This document shows positions 1 to 7,909 of a stretch of 64,000 nucleotides of DNA, one piece after another (within the stretch, counting starts at the first letter, position 1; the number at the start of each line of letters is the position of its first letter). This stretch comes from CAZAKZ01 sp964485695. GTDB lineage: Bacteria; Planctomycetota; JAFGQW01. The DNA lies in assembly GCA_964485695.1 (NCBI GenBank), contig CAZAKZ010000003.1, positions 34,579-98,578 of the forward strand. Reading direction: 5' to 3'. Under the pieces are notes generated by a model, which saw nothing but the letters and a program-made list of their open reading frames with translations, was not told the origin of the DNA and did no database searches. The translations under genes and the position numbers were made by a program.

Positions 1-20
1 TCTCTGAGGTGGATTGAAGC

Positions 21-59
21 GGCCGGCCTGGTCCCGCACGGGGCCGGGCCGGCCTTTTT
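21..59 (+). terminator. Rho-independent terminator of an upstream gene outside the window
   Basis: A 15-nt arm at 21-35 pairs with 40-54 (two G-U pairs) around a GCAC loop and is followed directly by TTTTT at 55-59. This is a strong intrinsic terminator reading rightward. The gene it ends lies before the window. Confidence 0.8.
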
Positions 60-70
60 CCGCCAGGGAA

Positions 71-100
71 TTGCATTCCTGGAGGAAATCACCATATAAT
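71..100 (+). promoter_or_regulatory. Candidate sigma70-type promoter for the first secreted protein gene
   Basis: A perfect TATAAT lies at 95-100, with TTGCAT at 71-76 and an 18-bp spacer. The -35 is weak (about 3 of 6 matches), but the region lies just after a terminator and 130 bp before the start codon, where a promoter is expected. Inferred only from sequence match. Confidence 0.45.
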
Positions 101-229
101 GAATACGAGTAAGTTGTGAATCGGTGAGAGTCAGAATGAAGCCCGGCGCGTCGAGAAACAATGCCTGGAATCCGTCATTCTGAACCACCTCGTTCTCGAG
201 CGCCCGATTTCCAAGGAGGTTGAAACACC

Positions 230-1210
230 ATGAGAAAAACCCTGATCTGTGCGGCTCTACTGCTGTGCCTTGGCGTCGGCGTATGCGCGCAGTACATCTT
301 CATCCCGCCGACCGCCAGCCCAAGCGTCGGCACGTGCAACTCCTGGCCCTTCGGCGTCTACACCGAATGGCGCTTCTCGTTCATCATCGACGCCTCGATG
401 ATGCCCAAGAATCCGACCGTGATCCAGGACATCGCCTTTGCCCCCTGCAGGGCGGGGACCTGGACGGCCAAGCAGTTCCAGTTCCGCATGGGCCACACCA
501 CGCACAAGGATTACTCAAACTCCGGCACCACCAAGTTCGACGACATCCTCGGACTCACCCCCACCGTCATGTTCGACGGCCCCATGACGTGGACATGCAC
601 GTCCAATGCCTGGTGCGACATCGGCCTCACGAAACCCTTTGTCTGGGACGGGATCCAGAACATCTGCGGCGAGATCCGGTACCAGGGGAGGGGTACGCTG
701 AGCCTGTCCTGCCATCGCCAGACCACGCCGCGGGCCTACATCCACACGGGGCATACGACGAATCCTTACAACGCCACCAATTGGTTCATCCCCATCCCCG
801 GAGAGTTGATGATGCTGATCCACCGTCTCACCGTCAAGCAGGGGCTCCTCGTGGACGCCGATGACACGGTGTCCGTGGGAAAGACAGCCAACATCCTGCT
901 CATGAACGGCACCGGCGGCGAGTTCTATCAGGTCGCGGCTTCCCTCAGCACGCTTCCGCTCAACCTGGGGAAATGCACCATCTACCTGACGCCGGACAAC
1001 CTGTTCTGGGGCTCCATGCAGATCGGACCGCCCATTTTCAACCGGTACTCGGGTACCATAAGCGCCACCGGCACCGGTGCGGCACAGCTGGCCGTCCCGA
1101 ACATCCCGGCCCTTGCGGGAATAGTGGTCTACCACGCTGCCGTGTCCTACACTGCCGCGGCCTTCCCGACCGACTGCAGCAACACCGACTCGACGAAAAT
1201 CGTGCCCTGA
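230..1210 (+). CDS. Secreted hypothetical protein with lineage-type C-terminal beta-sandwich module
   Basis: This 326-aa protein starts with a clear Sec signal peptide (MRKTLICAALLLCLGVGVCA, cleavage before Q). The ATG is preceded by AAGGAGG at 213-219, which fixes the start. I do not recognise the N-terminal two thirds. The last 110 residues (about 215-326, containing FYQVAASLS, TPDNLFW, PPIFNRYSG and VVYHAAVSY) match the tail of the protein at 33068-34207 (FFQIAASMG, DSVLFYS, APIFNGYKG, DVYHAAVAF). They also fit the shared module found in the propeller and beta-helix proteins of this window. Function is unknown; an extracellular or cell-envelope location is inferred from the signal peptide. 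A strong terminator follows at 1238. Confidence 0.85.
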   Translation: MRKTLICAALLLCLGVGVCAQYIFIPPTASPSVGTCNSWPFGVYTEWRFSFIIDASMMPKNPTVIQDIAFAPCRAGTWTAKQFQFRMGHTTHKDYSNSGTTKFDDILGLTPTVMFDGPMTWTCTSNAWCDIGLTKPFVWDGIQNICGEIRYQGRGTLSLSCHRQTTPRAYIHTGHTTNPYNATNWFIPIPGELMMLIHRLTVKQGLLVDADDTVSVGKTANILLMNGTGGEFYQVAASLSTLPLNLGKCTIYLTPDNLFWGSMQIGPPIFNRYSGTISATGTGAAQLAVPNIPALAGIVVYHAAVSYTAAAFPTDCSNTDSTKIVP

Positions 1211-1237
1211 GCCGTTTGGTTTGAAAGAACATGAACG

Positions 1238-1272
1238 ATCGGTCCGATCCCGGCTGGATCGGGCCGATTTTT
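1238..1272 (+). terminator. Rho-independent terminator after the first secreted protein gene
   Basis: Arms 1238-1250 and 1256-1268 form a 13-bp stem with one G-U pair around the loop CGGCT, followed by a T run at 1268-1272. It lies 28 bp after the stop codon. Confidence 0.9.
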
Positions 1273-1378
1273 CGTTTCTACGCCGCCCCACCGGATTGTG
1301 GACACGCCCACCCTGTCACCGTATGGTAGAGGCGGCATGGACTTCGTTCTGACAACCCAAAAAGACAAGAGGTGAGGT

Positions 1379-2581
1379 ATGAGGATCCCGGGATGCATCG
1401 CAATCTGGATTTCGGTGTTGATCTGGGCAGCGCCGTCGCCGGCGGCCGATGAGGATCCGAAGCCCGGGAAGGCCACCACGGTGACCTGCGTGGATGACCC
1501 GGCCCAGACCTACGACTGCTACTTGCCCGGGAAGTACCAGGCCGCCAGGAAGTGGCCCATCCTCTACTGCTTTTCCCCCAGCGCCAACGGCCGGGCGTTC
1601 GTGAAACACTACAAGGACGTCTGCGAGAAGCACGGGTGGATCGTGGTGGCCTCCAACAACTCCAAGAACGGCCCGTGGGGTCCCATCAAGGCCGCCATGG
1701 ACGCCATGTGGAAGGACACCCAGGCGCGGTTCTCCACCCATCCGACCCGGTGTTACTCCACCGGCTGGTCGGGCGGCAGCGGCGCGGCCTTCGACATGGC
1801 GGCGAATCACCCCAAGAGATTCGCCGGCGTCATCCCCATCGCCGTGGGTTCGGGATGGGATAGAACTCTCCCGAGGCTGCCTGAGCACATCTCGGTGTTC
1901 TTCGTCATCGGCGACAAGGATTCCATGGCCTTCGTGAAGAACCAGTCCGCTACCCTCAAGGCGAAAGGGCACAAGACCCGGGTCGAGGTCTTCAAGGGCG
2001 GACACGTGTGGCCGCCCAAGAAGGTCGTGGAGCAAGGGGTCGACTGGCTCCAGAACCTCGCGCCCCGGCCGAATCCCGCCGAGCAATTCGATGCGTTGCT
2101 CAAGCTCGAACTGAAGCGCAAGGTGGCGAGGCGGCTCAACTCCGCCGTGAAGTACGCGGGCCGGGGTAACTTCAAGGCGGCGTTCATGGCGGCGGAGCGG
2201 GTGCTGGCGGCCGGGAATTCCACCGAGGCAGAAAAGGCCGACGCGAAGTTCCTCAAGGAGGCGATCCTGGAGCGCCAGAAGCAGATGTTCGACACCGCCG
2301 GCAAGCTCCTCGAGGAGAATCTTCCCTACGAGGCCCGGCTCCTCTTCGAGAAGATCCGGAAATACGCCGGAGGGGAGGATGCGAACCGGGCCCGGGACAG
2401 GGTCAAGGAGATCGCCTCGGACATAGAGCTCAGGGAAGCGCTCAGGGCCGGCAAGCTCTTCAACCAGGCCCTCGACTACGAGGCAAAGGGCAAGACCAAG
2501 CGGGCGAGGGCCCTGTTCCGCCAGGTGATGAAGAAGTACCCCGACACGAAGTACGCAAAGATGGCGGAGGATCGGAGCTGA
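1379..2581 (+). CDS. Secreted alpha/beta hydrolase (esterase/PHB-depolymerase-like) with helical repeat tail
   Basis: This 400-aa protein has an N-terminal signal peptide (residues 1-22, ending SPAA). Residues about 35-225 look like an esterase-D/PHB-depolymerase-type alpha/beta hydrolase. The nucleophile elbow GWSGGSG places Ser131, a loop GDKDSM (about 179-184) could supply the acid, and KGGHVWPP gives His209. The C-terminal 170 residues are charged helical repeats (for example FNQALDYEAKGKTKRARALFRQV) resembling TPR units, which may bind partners or the cell wall. A GAGGTGAG ribosome-binding site precedes the ATG. The gene ends 6 bp from the convergent kinase gene. The substrate cannot be told; a secreted polysaccharide esterase or polyester hydrolase is plausible. 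Confidence 0.8.
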   Translation: MRIPGCIAIWISVLIWAAPSPAADEDPKPGKATTVTCVDDPAQTYDCYLPGKYQAARKWPILYCFSPSANGRAFVKHYKDVCEKHGWIVVASNNSKNGPWGPIKAAMDAMWKDTQARFSTHPTRCYSTGWSGGSGAAFDMAANHPKRFAGVIPIAVGSGWDRTLPRLPEHISVFFVIGDKDSMAFVKNQSATLKAKGHKTRVEVFKGGHVWPPKKVVEQGVDWLQNLAPRPNPAEQFDALLKLELKRKVARRLNSAVKYAGRGNFKAAFMAAERVLAAGNSTEAEKADAKFLKEAILERQKQMFDTAGKLLEENLPYEARLLFEKIRKYAGGEDANRARDRVKEIASDIELREALRAGKLFNQALDYEAKGKTKRARALFRQVMKKYPDTKYAKMAEDRS

Positions 2582-2587
2582 TCTCGA

Positions 2588-3580
2588 TCAGCCCTCCCCC
2601 TCCTGGTGGATGATCCGTGCTCCACGTTCCGAGACGCCGAAGGGCACCTCATACATCCCGCCCAGGGCGGCGCGCACCGCATCCTGCTTCTCGGGCGGAA
2701 CGCACAGGAGCAGGAAACCGCCGCCGCCCGCCCCCAGGACCTTGCCCCCGGTGGCGCCCGCCTTCCGGGCAGCGGCGTACGCCGCGTCCACCCCCGGCGT
2801 GGTGATCTCGCCCGCGAGGGATTTCTTCAAGGTCCAGGCGGCGTCCAGGAGCCGGCCGAAGGCTTCCGGGTCCCAGGGCGCCCGGAGACGATCTTCCCCC
2901 TCGTCCACCATCTCCACCATGCGCCGGAGCGGTACGTCGTTGTCGCCGGCTCTGGCCTCCAGGGCCTGGATCACGGGGCCGGAGTCGCGCACGAGGCCGG
3001 TGAAGTAGAGGCGAAGGCAGTCGGCCAGGCCCTGTTCCACGCCCTCGCCGAGGGCCGGCGTGCGCATGCTCACCGTGGAGTCCGTCCTGAAGTCGAAGCG
3101 CCGGATTCCGCCGTGGGCCGCGAACCACTGGTCCTGCCAGCCGCCCGCCTCGCCGATGATCTCCCGCTCCACCTTCACCGCGTCCCGGGCCAGGCGCTCA
3201 CTACCGGGATGATCCCCCCCGCGCACGGCCAGGGCCAGGAGGAGACCCGCGGTGAAGGAAGACGAGGTGCCCAGGCCGGTGCGGGCCGGCAGGTCGGCGA
3301 AGTGGTTGATCTCCACGCCCCCGGTCACGCCCCTGAGCTCGAGGCAGGCCCGCACCACGGGATGATTCACTTCATCCACGGTTTTAACGAGCTCCAGACG
3401 AGAATAGGCAATCCGAAGGTTGTAGTCGAAACACGCCGGCAGGTCTGACACCGACAGGTGGCAGTAGCGGTTCAGCGCCGCGCCGAGAACCGCGCCGCCG
3501 TGGTTCGTGAAATAGCCGGGCAGGTCGCTGCCGCCGCCGAAGAAGCTGACGCGGAAGGGGCACCGGGTCAGGACGAGCAT
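2588..3580 (-). CDS. hddA: GHMP kinase, D-glycero-alpha-D-manno-heptose 7-phosphate kinase-like (HddA)
   Basis: This 330-aa GHMP-family kinase has the N-terminal RCPFRVSFFGGGSDLP motif typical of HddA/sugar kinases. The ATP-binding motif 2 appears as LPARTGLGTSSSFTAG (about residues 98-112), and motif 3 near the C-terminus reads GGKVLGAGGGGFLL. HddA enzymes phosphorylate D-glycero-D-manno-heptose 7-phosphate at C1 on the way to GDP-heptose. The gene is last in a five-gene minus-strand operon and overlaps the 3' end of the fused nucleotidyltransferase gene by 13 bp. That gene's C-terminal domain resembles HddC, the next enzyme of the pathway. L-fucose or another sugar kinase of the same family cannot be excluded. 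GmhA and GmhB are not in the window. Confidence 0.82.
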   Translation of the reverse strand: MLVLTRCPFRVSFFGGGSDLPGYFTNHGGAVLGAALNRYCHLSVSDLPACFDYNLRIAYSRLELVKTVDEVNHPVVRACLELRGVTGGVEINHFADLPARTGLGTSSSFTAGLLLALAVRGGDHPGSERLARDAVKVEREIIGEAGGWQDQWFAAHGGIRRFDFRTDSTVSMRTPALGEGVEQGLADCLRLYFTGLVRDSGPVIQALEARAGDNDVPLRRMVEMVDEGEDRLRAPWDPEAFGRLLDAAWTLKKSLAGEITTPGVDAAYAAARKAGATGGKVLGAGGGGFLLLCVPPEKQDAVRAALGGMYEVPFGVSERGARIIHQEGEG

Positions 3581-5067
3581 GGGGGATCCTCCTTCACGAA
3601 CCGCTCCGCCTCCTGGAATCCCTCGGGTGTGCCCGCATCCACGAAGCCAAGGCGCTCGTCCAAGCGCACGTGGACGTGGCCCGAAGCCGCGAGGCCGGGT
3701 AACAGGTCCCGCTCCAGGGAACAGCGGCGCACGGAACCGGCCATCTCGAGGAATCCCCGGGCATCCACGACCATGCAGCCGGCGTACACCCAGCCCGGCG
3801 ATGCCGCGACCTTTTCCTCGAAGGCCTCGAGTCGGCCGTCGTCCGTGACGCGCAAGGCGCCGAACCGGGCCGCGGCCTCCACCCGCGCACCCGCCAGGGT
3901 GGCCACGGCACCCGTCCGGACGTGGCGCTTCACCAGCGCCTCCACATCGAGACCGCGAAACAGGGTGTCTCCGTTCACCACCATGGCCGTCTCACACCCG
4001 GCCTTCTCCAGGGCGTGAAGCACGGCGCCGCCCGTGCCCAGGGGCGAATCTTCCACCATACGTTTTGCTCCGGAGAGTGCGGGTGCCCGGTCGAGGACAG
4101 AGGCCACCTGGTCCGCTCCATTACCTAGAAGGAACGTGAAACCGGAATACCCTGCATCGAGGAACGGCTGCGCCACGCGCAGGATCAGGGCCTTACCGGC
4201 CACAGGCCGGATGGCCTTGGGCGCGGGTCCGGGCAGGCGGGTGCCGAGGCCGCCGGCCAGGACCAGCACTTCGACGCTTCGCCTGGCCTCCCACCGGCCG
4301 TACACCGCGGCAAATTCACGCAGGGCTTCGTAGCCGGACGGCCCGGGGCCTATGGCCTCTGAGAACCTGCGCCCCTCCACGGCAAAATCAAGGCGCGGGA
4401 GATCGGCGTCAATGCCGACCCGGCGCTGTGCAGCGGCCTCGTCGGGAAACACATCTTCCAGGCGCACCGCGTCCCGAGGCACGGCGTTGAACGTGCCGCC
4501 CTGGTCCGCCAGGCGTAGTGCCTTGGCCGCAAAAGCGTCCACGTCCAGGAGTTGCATGGTGGACGCAGGAGACACGCACGGGGGCAAGCCCTCCAGCAGA
4601 TCGTACACCGGGCCCTTGGCCAGGCCTGGACCGAAGAACCCGGCCGGCCTGAGTATCAGCCACTGCCCGCCCGCCGTCCGTACCCGCTGTTCGGCCTCGC
4701 GCTTGTGGGCGCCGTAGACCGAGACCTCCCCCGCGGGCTCTTCCACCTCCTGGGTGGCGGCGGCGGAGCTGGTGTCCGCGTAGACCGCCGAGGAGGAGAG
4801 CAGCACGTACCGCGCCGGCCGATACCGCTTCAGGTTCTCCTCGACTTCCTCCACGTTCTGTCTTCGATCCAGGTCGGGGTTTGACTCGGCCAGGTACTTC
4901 CGGGAGTTCCCCGCGCAGTCAAGGAAGAGATCCACCTCGCCGGAGGGGAAGTCGCTCCGGTTCTCGTGGCTTACCACCTCGAAGACGCGATCCGACGCCT
5001 CAAGCGCCCTGCGAAAAGCGGATCCGACGAAACCGAACGGGCCCTTGAGCACGATGCGCCCGCTCAC
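3568..5067 (-). CDS. Fusion protein: N-terminal SDR epimerase/dehydratase, C-terminal HddC-like sugar-phosphate nucleotidyltransferase
   Basis: This is a two-domain protein of 499 aa. Residues 1-260 are an extended short-chain dehydrogenase: the Rossmann loop is KGPFGFVGSAF, SSSAVY lies in the middle, and YGAHK supplies the YxxxK catalytic pair. Residues 265-499 are a nucleotidyltransferase with the signature LVLAGGLGTRLPG, then PKAIRPVAGK, VVNGDTLF and GFVDAGTPEG, as in HddC/RmlA-type guanylyl- or thymidylyltransferases. I chose the GTG at 5067 because its GTGA overlaps the stop of the upstream epimerase gene and a GGCGGAG lies before it; longer starts would overlap that gene. With the HddA-like kinase downstream, the C-terminal domain probably makes GDP-heptose. 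The role of the SDR domain is unknown; modification of that same nucleotide sugar is a reasonable inference. Confidence 0.8.
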   Translation of the reverse strand: MSGRIVLKGPFGFVGSAFRRALEASDRVFEVVSHENRSDFPSGEVDLFLDCAGNSRKYLAESNPDLDRRQNVEEVEENLKRYRPARYVLLSSSAVYADTSSAAATQEVEEPAGEVSVYGAHKREAEQRVRTAGGQWLILRPAGFFGPGLAKGPVYDLLEGLPPCVSPASTMQLLDVDAFAAKALRLADQGGTFNAVPRDAVRLEDVFPDEAAAQRRVGIDADLPRLDFAVEGRRFSEAIGPGPSGYEALREFAAVYGRWEARRSVEVLVLAGGLGTRLPGPAPKAIRPVAGKALILRVAQPFLDAGYSGFTFLLGNGADQVASVLDRAPALSGAKRMVEDSPLGTGGAVLHALEKAGCETAMVVNGDTLFRGLDVEALVKRHVRTGAVATLAGARVEAAARFGALRVTDDGRLEAFEEKVAASPGWVYAGCMVVDARGFLEMAGSVRRCSLERDLLPGLAASGHVHVRLDERLGFVDAGTPEGFQEAERFVKEDPPCSS

Positions 5068-5996
5068 CGGCGTACTCCGCCCTCGAGGTTGTCGAGATAC
5101 CACCGCCAGGTCAACCGCAGCCCCTCTTCAAACGGCGTGGGGCAGTCGAGTCCCAGGGCCCGCATGCGCGTAACGTCCAGGATCTTCTCCTTCTGGCCTT
5201 CCGGCCGGGACGTGTCCCACTGGATCTCGCCGGAAAAGCCGGTGACGGCCGCCGCGGCCTCGGCCAGCTCCCGGATGGAGGTGGCCTCGCCCCGGGCGAT
5301 GTTCAGCGGCTCCGGCCCCTCGTAGTCCTCGAGGAGAAACGGCAGACAGGCCGCCAGGTCGCCGGCGTAGAGGAAGTCGCGGACGGGTCGGCCGCTGCCC
5401 CAGCAGGTGACGGTGCCGGCGCCCGACGCCGCGGCCTCGTGGAAGCGGCGGAGCATGGCCGGCACCACGTGGCCGGTCTCGAGGGAAAAATTGTCGTGGG
5501 GTCCGTACACGTTGCCCGGGATGGCCACCGCCGAACGGAGGCCGTACTGCGAGGCGTACGCCCCGAGCAGTACCGGCACCATGCGCTTGGCCGTGGAGTA
5601 GGGCGCGTTCTCCGCCTGGGGATAGCCCCGCCATAGCGCGGTCTCCGGAATGGGGTGGGGGGAGATTGCCGGGTATGAGCAGCCGCCCACCAGCGCCACC
5701 AGTTTTTTCACCCCGGCGCGCGAGGCCTCGTCGATGACCAGGGTGTTCATGAGGAGGTTCTGGCGGCAGAAGTCGGCGGGCCGGGCCAGGTTGGCCCCGA
5801 TGCCCCCCACGAGGCCGGCGAGGTGCACCACTCCCTCGGGCCGGACGTCCCGGAACATGGCCCGGACCGCTGCCGGGTCGAGAAGGTCGTAGTCCCGCCT
5901 CGACACGGGACGGACGTCGAACGTCCGGCTCAGCACCTCGAGGGCGTTGCAGCCCAGGAAGCCGGTGGCGCCCGTGAGAAGCAGTGGACCTTCCAT
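5064..5996 (-). CDS. fcl: GDP-L-fucose synthase-like NAD-dependent epimerase/reductase
   Basis: This 310-aa protein closely resembles GDP-4-keto-6-deoxymannose epimerase-reductase (WcaG/Fcl). It has LLLTGATGFLG at the N-terminus, HLAGLVGG, GGCSYP, the catalytic YSTAK, GNVYGPHDNFS and WGSGRPVRDFLY. The ATG at 5996 overlaps the stop of the upstream epimerase gene by one base (TGATG); a longer in-frame start would cover that gene. Homologous enzymes also act on GDP-heptoses in Campylobacter capsule pathways. In this operon the substrate could therefore be a GDP-6-deoxy-heptose intermediate rather than GDP-fucose. No GDP-mannose dehydratase is seen in the window. Confidence 0.85.
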   Translation of the reverse strand: MEGPLLLTGATGFLGCNALEVLSRTFDVRPVSRRDYDLLDPAAVRAMFRDVRPEGVVHLAGLVGGIGANLARPADFCRQNLLMNTLVIDEASRAGVKKLVALVGGCSYPAISPHPIPETALWRGYPQAENAPYSTAKRMVPVLLGAYASQYGLRSAVAIPGNVYGPHDNFSLETGHVVPAMLRRFHEAAASGAGTVTCWGSGRPVRDFLYAGDLAACLPFLLEDYEGPEPLNIARGEATSIRELAEAAAAVTGFSGEIQWDTSRPEGQKEKILDVTRMRALGLDCPTPFEEGLRLTWRWYLDNLEGGVRR

Positions 5997-6931
5997 CACA
6001 CGTTCCCGTACCGGGAGGGATTGATCATGGCAAACGCCTTGAGGAGCTCGCGCACGCCCTGGATCACCGGGATGGTGGCGGCGAAGCCGGCCACCTCGAT
6101 CTTCCGGTTGGACACGATGTAGTTGCGCTGGTCCGGATCGGTGCCCACCGCCGACTCGATGAAGGTGAAGTCCGGAACCTCGGCCTGGATGATCTCGCAC
6201 AGCTGACGCTTCGTGTAGTTCGCCTCGGAAAGACCGAAGTTGTAGGCGCCGTCCGGCAGGGGCGTTTCCCGTTCCACGGCCCAGACCAGAAGGCCGGCCA
6301 CGTCCCGGACCGCCACGTAGTTGCGGACGAAATCGCCCTCGAACAGGATGAGGGAGCGATGTCGGTACGCATGGTAGGTGAAGTCGTTCACCAGGAGATC
6401 CAGGCGGAGCCTGGGGGAGACGCCGTACACGGTGGCCAGGCGGAAGGTGGCGACGTTTTCGGACTCCAGCAGCGCCGCCTCGGCCTCCACCTTGGTGCGG
6501 CCGTAGAGGGAGACGGGCTCCAGGGGCGACGTCTCGGTGCAGGCCTCGGCGGCATCGGTCTTGCCGTATCCCGAGTTGGTGGTGGGAAAGAGGATGCGCT
6601 GGGAACGGGACCGGAGGCGGTTCAGGAGCACCACGGAGTCGGTGTTGATGGAGATGGCCTCGGTGGGAGAGCGCTCGCAGGCCGGCGCCCCGACCACGGC
6701 CGCCAGCGGGATGATCACGTCCGCGTCCCGCACCAGCCGGCGCACCACACGCTCGTCCCGGACGTCGCCGCGCACCGCCTCGAATCTCTCGTGCCCCACC
6801 ACGTGCAGGAGACTCGTCTCGTCGTAGCGGAAGTCGTCGAGGACCGTGACATGGTGGTCCTCCTCGAGGAGACAGGGGACCAGGGTGGAGCCGATGTATC
6901 CTGCGCCGCCGGTAACGAGAATCTTCGCCAT
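5996..6931 (-). CDS. NAD-dependent epimerase/dehydratase (extended SDR)
   Basis: This 311-aa extended SDR has the NAD-binding loop ILVTGGAGYIGSTL at the N-terminus, a PLAAVVGAPAC strand typical of nucleotide-sugar epimerases, TTNSGYG for the catalytic Ser/Thr and LYGRTK for the YxxxK pair. The late segment RNYIVSNRKIEVAGF binds the sugar part in relatives. It is the second gene of the minus-strand operon, 55 bp after the GT2 gene, and shares one base with the next epimerase gene. It is most likely a 4-keto-sugar reductase or epimerase on a nucleotide sugar, but the exact reaction cannot be assigned. Confidence 0.82.
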   Translation of the reverse strand: MAKILVTGGAGYIGSTLVPCLLEEDHHVTVLDDFRYDETSLLHVVGHERFEAVRGDVRDERVVRRLVRDADVIIPLAAVVGAPACERSPTEAISINTDSVVLLNRLRSRSQRILFPTTNSGYGKTDAAEACTETSPLEPVSLYGRTKVEAEAALLESENVATFRLATVYGVSPRLRLDLLVNDFTYHAYRHRSLILFEGDFVRNYVAVRDVAGLLVWAVERETPLPDGAYNFGLSEANYTKRQLCEIIQAEVPDFTFIESAVGTDPDQRNYIVSNRKIEVAGFAATIPVIQGVRELLKAFAMINPSRYGNV

Positions 6932-6986
6932 ATCACTATCCAGATCTTGTCGGAAGCCGAGGCACCTGTCGCAACAGGTAGTATTC

Positions 6987-7709
6987 TTACCACATTCTGA
7001 GGCGGATCATCAATGACCACCACAGGAGCTTGAAGCCAGTTCTGCAGATGGACCAGAGCTCGCCCAGCCCCGAACCGTGGCCCGAGAATCCCTTCTCGCG
7101 GTTCCTGTAGGTGATGGGCACCTGGGCCAGACGAAGCCCCTTCAGGACGCTTCGGATGACGATCTCCATCTCGTAGACGAACCGGTTGTCCTTGAAGTTG
7201 ACCTTCTCGATGGCCTCGCGCGTCCACGCCTTGTACCCGGTGGTGACGTCGGAGACGGGCCGCCCGGCCAGGAGGCTCAGCCACCGGTTGACGATGCGGT
7301 TTCCCACGACGCGGAAGAAGCTGAATCCGTATTCCTTGGTCACCGACTCGGGCAGGAATCTCGACCCGATGACCACGTCCGCTTCGCCCGCGAGAATCGG
7401 CGCCATCACTTTCGGCACCTCGCCCGGGTCGAACTGCAGGTCGGCATCGAACTGGAGGATAAAGGGGCGGTCCGTGACGGTGATGCCGAACTTGATGGCG
7501 TGGCCCTTGCCCGTGTCGCCGTAGTTCTTGTGGGCGCGGATCTCCGGATGTTCCTCGGCCAGGGTCCGGGCGATATCCAGGGTGCGGTCCGTGCCGCCGT
7601 GGATGACCACGATCTCGGCGCCCGGCGCCGCCTCGAGGAGCCCGCGGAGGCAAGCCTCGATGGACGCTTCCTCGTTGAAGCAGGCGATGATGATGCTCAG
7701 TCGATCCAA
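6987..7709 (-). CDS. Family 2 glycosyltransferase (polyprenyl-phosphate mannosyltransferase-like)
   Basis: This 240-aa GT2 enzyme opens with LSIIIACFNEEASIEACL. The metal-binding DxD region reads LQFDADLQFDP, the GxGKGxAI-like loop is DTGKGHAIKFG, and VIGSRFL and DVTTGYKAW follow, as in DPM1-like and undecaprenyl-phosphate glycosyltransferases. It has no obvious C-terminal membrane domain. The start appears to be TTG at 7709; no ATG or GTG is in frame upstream before non-coding sequence. The preceding GGCGGAAAT is a modest ribosome-binding site. It is the first gene of the sugar-nucleotide operon and probably transfers the sugar made by the downstream enzymes, or a lipid-linked precursor. Confidence 0.82.
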   Translation of the reverse strand: MDRLSIIIACFNEEASIEACLRGLLEAAPGAEIVVIHGGTDRTLDIARTLAEEHPEIRAHKNYGDTGKGHAIKFGITVTDRPFILQFDADLQFDPGEVPKVMAPILAGEADVVIGSRFLPESVTKEYGFSFFRVVGNRIVNRWLSLLAGRPVSDVTTGYKAWTREAIEKVNFKDNRFVYEMEIVIRSVLKGLRLAQVPITYRNREKGFSGHGSGLGELWSICRTGFKLLWWSLMIRLRMW

Positions 7710-7909
7710 GGGATTTCCGCCAATCAGCGCACTCCGATCCTCCCTTCCAGGAGGATACCCGGGCCGCCCCGATCACGCACGTACTGGCGTGTATTTGTGA
7801 CGGATTCAACCTAAAATTATTGAACCGGAGGCATGCGATATCGCTTGGTGTCTGCTACCGTGCTCTCAGCCCATTCTCGATTCTCCCTTACGGACGAGGA
7901 AGCAGGACA

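Noticed and set aside
6964..6979. Small hairpin ACCTGT/ACAGGT between the GT2 and epimerase genes
   Set aside because: Only 6 bp and not followed by a T run on the minus strand; too weak to call a terminator inside the operon.
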